A stretch of DNA of 64,000 bases from contig CATWQI010000003.1 of the NCBI GenBank assembly GCA_958352885.1, forward strand, positions 62,001-126,000, written 5' to 3'. This stretch comes from an uncultured Duncaniella sp. GTDB lineage: Bacteria; Bacteroidota; Bacteroidia; Bacteroidales; Muribaculaceae. Positions 61,954 through 64,000 of this stretch are shown piece after piece. The stretch's first letter is position 1; every line of letters begins with the position of its first letter. The notes below the pieces were generated by a model. That model was not told where the DNA came from. It searched no databases and was given only the letters and a program-made list of their open reading frames with translations. A program made the position numbers and the translations under genes.

Positions 61954-63162
61954 TTAGATGTCCTCCTCGATGGAGAAATCGTCGGGCAGGTCAGCGTCGT
62001 CGAATAGGTCGGCAGGTGCTGCGTCGTCAAGTGCTTTGAGGTCGTCGTCGTTGGCATCATCTTCCTCCTTGGCTGATGATTTCTTAGCCGGTGCTGCGGC
62101 TTTCTTACCCTTTTTGCCGGGAGTTGTCTCCTTGAGGGCTTCCATGATTTTCTCTTCAAGCTCTTCGGCGAGTTCCGGATTGTCGAGTATCACACGCTTG
62201 GCGGCATCGCGTCCCTGGGCGAGTTTGGAGCCGTTGTATGAGAACCAAGAGCCGCTCTTGTTGATGATTCCGAGCTCTACACCCAAATCCACAATCTCTC
62301 CGCTGCGGGATATGCCTTCTCCGAACATAATGTCAAACTCGGCACGCTTGAAGGGGGGAGCTACCTTGTTCTTGACCACTTTCACCTTGGTGAGCCTTCC
62401 GAGCACGTCATCTCCATCCTTGATGGATGTGCTGGAACGGATATCGATACGCACGGATGCATAGAATTTCAATGCGTTGCCACCGGTTGTGGTCTCTGAC
62501 GGACCGAACATCACACCGATTTTCTCACGGAGCTGATTGATGAAGATACATGTGGTGTTGGTGCGCGCTATGGTGCCTGTGAGCTTACGCATTGCCTGCG
62601 ACATGAGTCGTGCGTGTACACCCACATTCTTATCGCCCATGTCGCCGTCAATCTCGCTCTTTGGAGTCAGAGCCGCTACGGAATCGACCACGAGAATATC
62701 AATTGCTGAAGAGCGGATAAGTTGCTCCGCTATCTCGAGTGCCTGTTCGCCGTTGTCAGGCTGAGCCATAAGCAGATTGTTGACATCCACACCGAGTTTC
62801 TCGGCATAGAAACGGTCAAAGGCGTGTTCGGCATCGATTATAGCTGCTATGCCACCAGCTTTCTGGGCTTCGGCTATAGCATGGATGGCGAGGGTTGTCT
62901 TACCTGATGATTCCGGACCGAAAATCTCGATTATTCGCCCGCGGGGATATCCGCCCACGCCGAGAGCGTAGTTGAGACCGATTGAACCTGTGGGTATCAC
63001 CTCCACATCCTCTATATTCTCGTCACCAAGTTTCATTATGGCTCCTCTGCCGAAATTCTTCTCGATGTTACCCATAGCCTGTGCAAGAGCGTTGAGCTTT
63101 GCCTTTGCCGGGTCGAGTTCTTTCTCTTTGGTGCCCTTTGCTGCGGTTTCTTTCTTTGCCAT
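61954..63162 (-). CDS. recA: Recombinase RecA
   Basis: A 402-residue strand-exchange ATPase and LexA co-protease. Seen: Walker A GPESSGKTTLA near residue 85, Walker B ILVVDSVAALTP, the L2 loop INQLREKIGVMFGPSETTTGGNALKFY, and KVVKNKVAPPFK. Compared with the 350-residue norm it has a longer tail: a Lys/Ala-rich linker (about 345-365) and an acidic Asp-rich C-terminus. Promoter at 63212-63219; a terminator follows the gene. Confidence 0.98.
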   Translation of the reverse strand: MAKKETAAKGTKEKELDPAKAKLNALAQAMGNIEKNFGRGAIMKLGDENIEDVEVIPTGSIGLNYALGVGGYPRGRIIEIFGPESSGKTTLAIHAIAEAQKAGGIAAIIDAEHAFDRFYAEKLGVDVNNLLMAQPDNGEQALEIAEQLIRSSAIDILVVDSVAALTPKSEIDGDMGDKNVGVHARLMSQAMRKLTGTIARTNTTCIFINQLREKIGVMFGPSETTTGGNALKFYASVRIDIRSSTSIKDGDDVLGRLTKVKVVKNKVAPPFKRAEFDIMFGEGISRSGEIVDLGVELGIINKSGSWFSYNGSKLAQGRDAAKRVILDNPELAEELEEKIMEALKETTPGKKGKKAAAPAKKSSAKEEDDANDDDLKALDDAAPADLFDDADLPDDFSIEEDI

Positions 63163-63480
63163 TGTGGTAATATGTTTTGTCTGTTATTTGATACAATTTT
63201 GATTAGTAATGCAAATTTACCATGTGTGCCGTGCCACTTTGTTGCACGGATTACTTAACTAAGGTTAAATCACATAAAACGGTCAGATTTTTACTGACTG
63301 CTAAGTTAGCTAAAATTCAGGAGGTTGGCAAAAAATTTTAAAAATAATAGGATTTTTTCAATATTTCTGTGAACTATCCTGCGTGTCGCTCGTTTTATAA
63401 GTACATAGCAAAATTACTTTTTCCATTGCAAGAAATGTGATAATGATTGGTTTATTATCTAAGCGAGAAGACGATGTGAA
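63163..63480. other. 318-bp recA upstream region
   Basis: It contains the recA -7 element and a six-base-arm hairpin (CCGTGC and GCACGG) just upstream of it that could be a regulatory site. A second minus-strand TAATTTTG at 63416-63409 could be a distal promoter. The remainder is AT-rich with nothing I recognise; no LexA box can be assigned. Confidence 0.6.
63212..63219 (-). promoter_or_regulatory. -7 element of recA
   Basis: TAAATTTG on the minus strand, 50 bases before the recA ATG. Confidence 0.5.
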
Positions 63481-64000
63481 TCATCTTCTCGTTTGATTTT
63501 GTATATGTAGCACATCATAGCCCGACGGAGCCTGGTAGACACGCAGGTTGAAGCGTGATACCGAAGCGAGGATATGGTCCATTATTTCCGCCTGAGTCAT
63601 CTCGTACGATTTCCATGCCGTGTGGGAGGTGAACATGTATACTTCCACCGGTATGCCGTAGGGGGTCGGTTCGAGTTCGCGTACCATATAGAGGATTGAC
63701 GCACCCTTTTCCCTGCTCCTTTCCTGCTTTCCTTTAGGATGTTTTTTGCTTAGAACGAGCGAAGGGAGACGGGATATATAGTGCTCGAGATACATGCGGA
63801 ACACAGTAAGGTTGACATACTGCTTTGCCGGATCGAGTTCCTTGCCCCATGGCTCGTTTCTGAACGCCTCAATCATCTCAGGCGTACAGAACTCCACTGT
63901 GTTGACATCTATGGTGACAGAGCGCATTATACGCCTTCCGTGAGCCGTGTACATCCCTCGCCAGTTCTGGAACGATTCACTTACCAGGGCGTAGGGTGGC
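63481..64000 (-). CDS. Mechanosensitive channel MscS (YbdG-like), 5' partial
   Basis: The minus-strand frame is open to the window edge, so only the last 172 or so residues are seen. They begin PPYALVSESFQNWRGM, then GRRIMRSVTIDV and VNLTVFRMYLEHYI, the soluble C-terminal cage of MscS/YbdG-type channels that release solutes on osmotic down-shock. The methionine inside GMYTAHG at 63954 is internal, not the start. The pore helices lie outside the window. Confidence 0.88.
   Translation of the reverse strand, partial: PPYALVSESFQNWRGMYTAHGRRIMRSVTIDVNTVEFCTPEMIEAFRNEPWGKELDPAKQYVNLTVFRMYLEHYISRLPSLVLSKKHPKGKQERSREKGASILYMVRELEPTPYGIPVEVYMFTSHTAWKSYEMTQAEIMDHILASVSRFNLRVYQAPSGYDVLHIQNQTRR

Noticed and set aside
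63464..63491. Inverted repeat at the end of the MscS gene as terminator
   Set aside because: The arms match only with a three-base bulge, overlap the stop codon and lack a T run.
1..64000. CRISPR arrays, tRNA or rRNA genes, insertion sequences
   Set aside because: I looked in all gaps and found no regular spaced repeats, cloverleaf, rRNA signature or transposase-like frame.

Overview
The window is chromosomal DNA from a member of the Bacteroidota, most likely a gut Bacteroidales close to the Muribaculaceae. This is inferred from gene content (GLPGLI protein with a TonB-type barrel, DUF4254, DUF4919, WbqC-like, large LepB, membrane-bound AraC regulator) and from repeated Bacteroidota-type promoters (-7 element TAnnTTTG, often with TTTG or TTG 20 bases upstream). 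Coding density is high. I see no rRNA, tRNA, CRISPR array, insertion sequence or prophage. Both edges cut a gene: a SNF2 helicase on the left and an MscS channel on the right.

Layout. 1-8.7 kb: a plus-strand run of SNF2 helicase, an unknown 615-residue protein, a small membrane protein, a DUF4919 protein, a GH3-like protein and alkaline phosphatase. 8.8-12.9 kb: housekeeping genes (recF, DUF721/DciA-like, thioesterase, rRNA methyltransferase, trmD). 12.9-20.1 kb: the most unusual locus. A minus-strand operon of two paralogous secreted TPR proteins, a CHASE2 membrane protein and a FecR-like exported protein diverges from an exported TPR-CHAT caspase-like protease; the two transcripts start from back-to-back promoters sharing a 16-base palindrome. 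20.2-25 kb: pectinesterase, then nadA-leuS. 25.0-25.9 kb: a non-coding AT-rich stretch with seven DnaA-box-like 9-mers (candidate oriC), a long hairpin and a possible small RNA. 26-30.3 kb: glycosyltransferase, a barrel-less TonB plug protein, rnhB, a response regulator broken by one nonsense codon, then pyrH-frr. 30.4-46.6 kb: carbohydrate and envelope functions (membrane-bound AraC regulator divergent from a GH2 enzyme, esterase, GLPGLI/outer-membrane barrel pair, SGNH-deacetylase fusion, beta-helix pectin-type protein, LD-carboxypeptidase, radical SAM). 46.8-58.3 kb: DUF4254, ybeY, mnmG, apt, uvrC, a lone holin-like gene, aminotransferase, 2-hydroxyacid dehydrogenase, dapB, lepB and a WbqC-like gene. 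58.3-60.8 kb: a surface-glycan remnant (internally deleted glycosyltransferase, intact glycosyltransferase, acyltransferase). 60.9-64 kb: metF, recA, mscS.

Two independent signals suggest the window lies near the replication origin: the DnaA-box cluster at 25.2-25.4 kb and a perfect parS-type palindrome at 50.0 kb just after mnmG. The 12.9-20.1 kb locus is my best candidate for an undescribed system: sensor-like, scaffold-like and protease components all carry export signals or membrane anchors, so it would act outside the cytoplasm. Its function is inference; only the domains, the promoter geometry and the gene order are visible.
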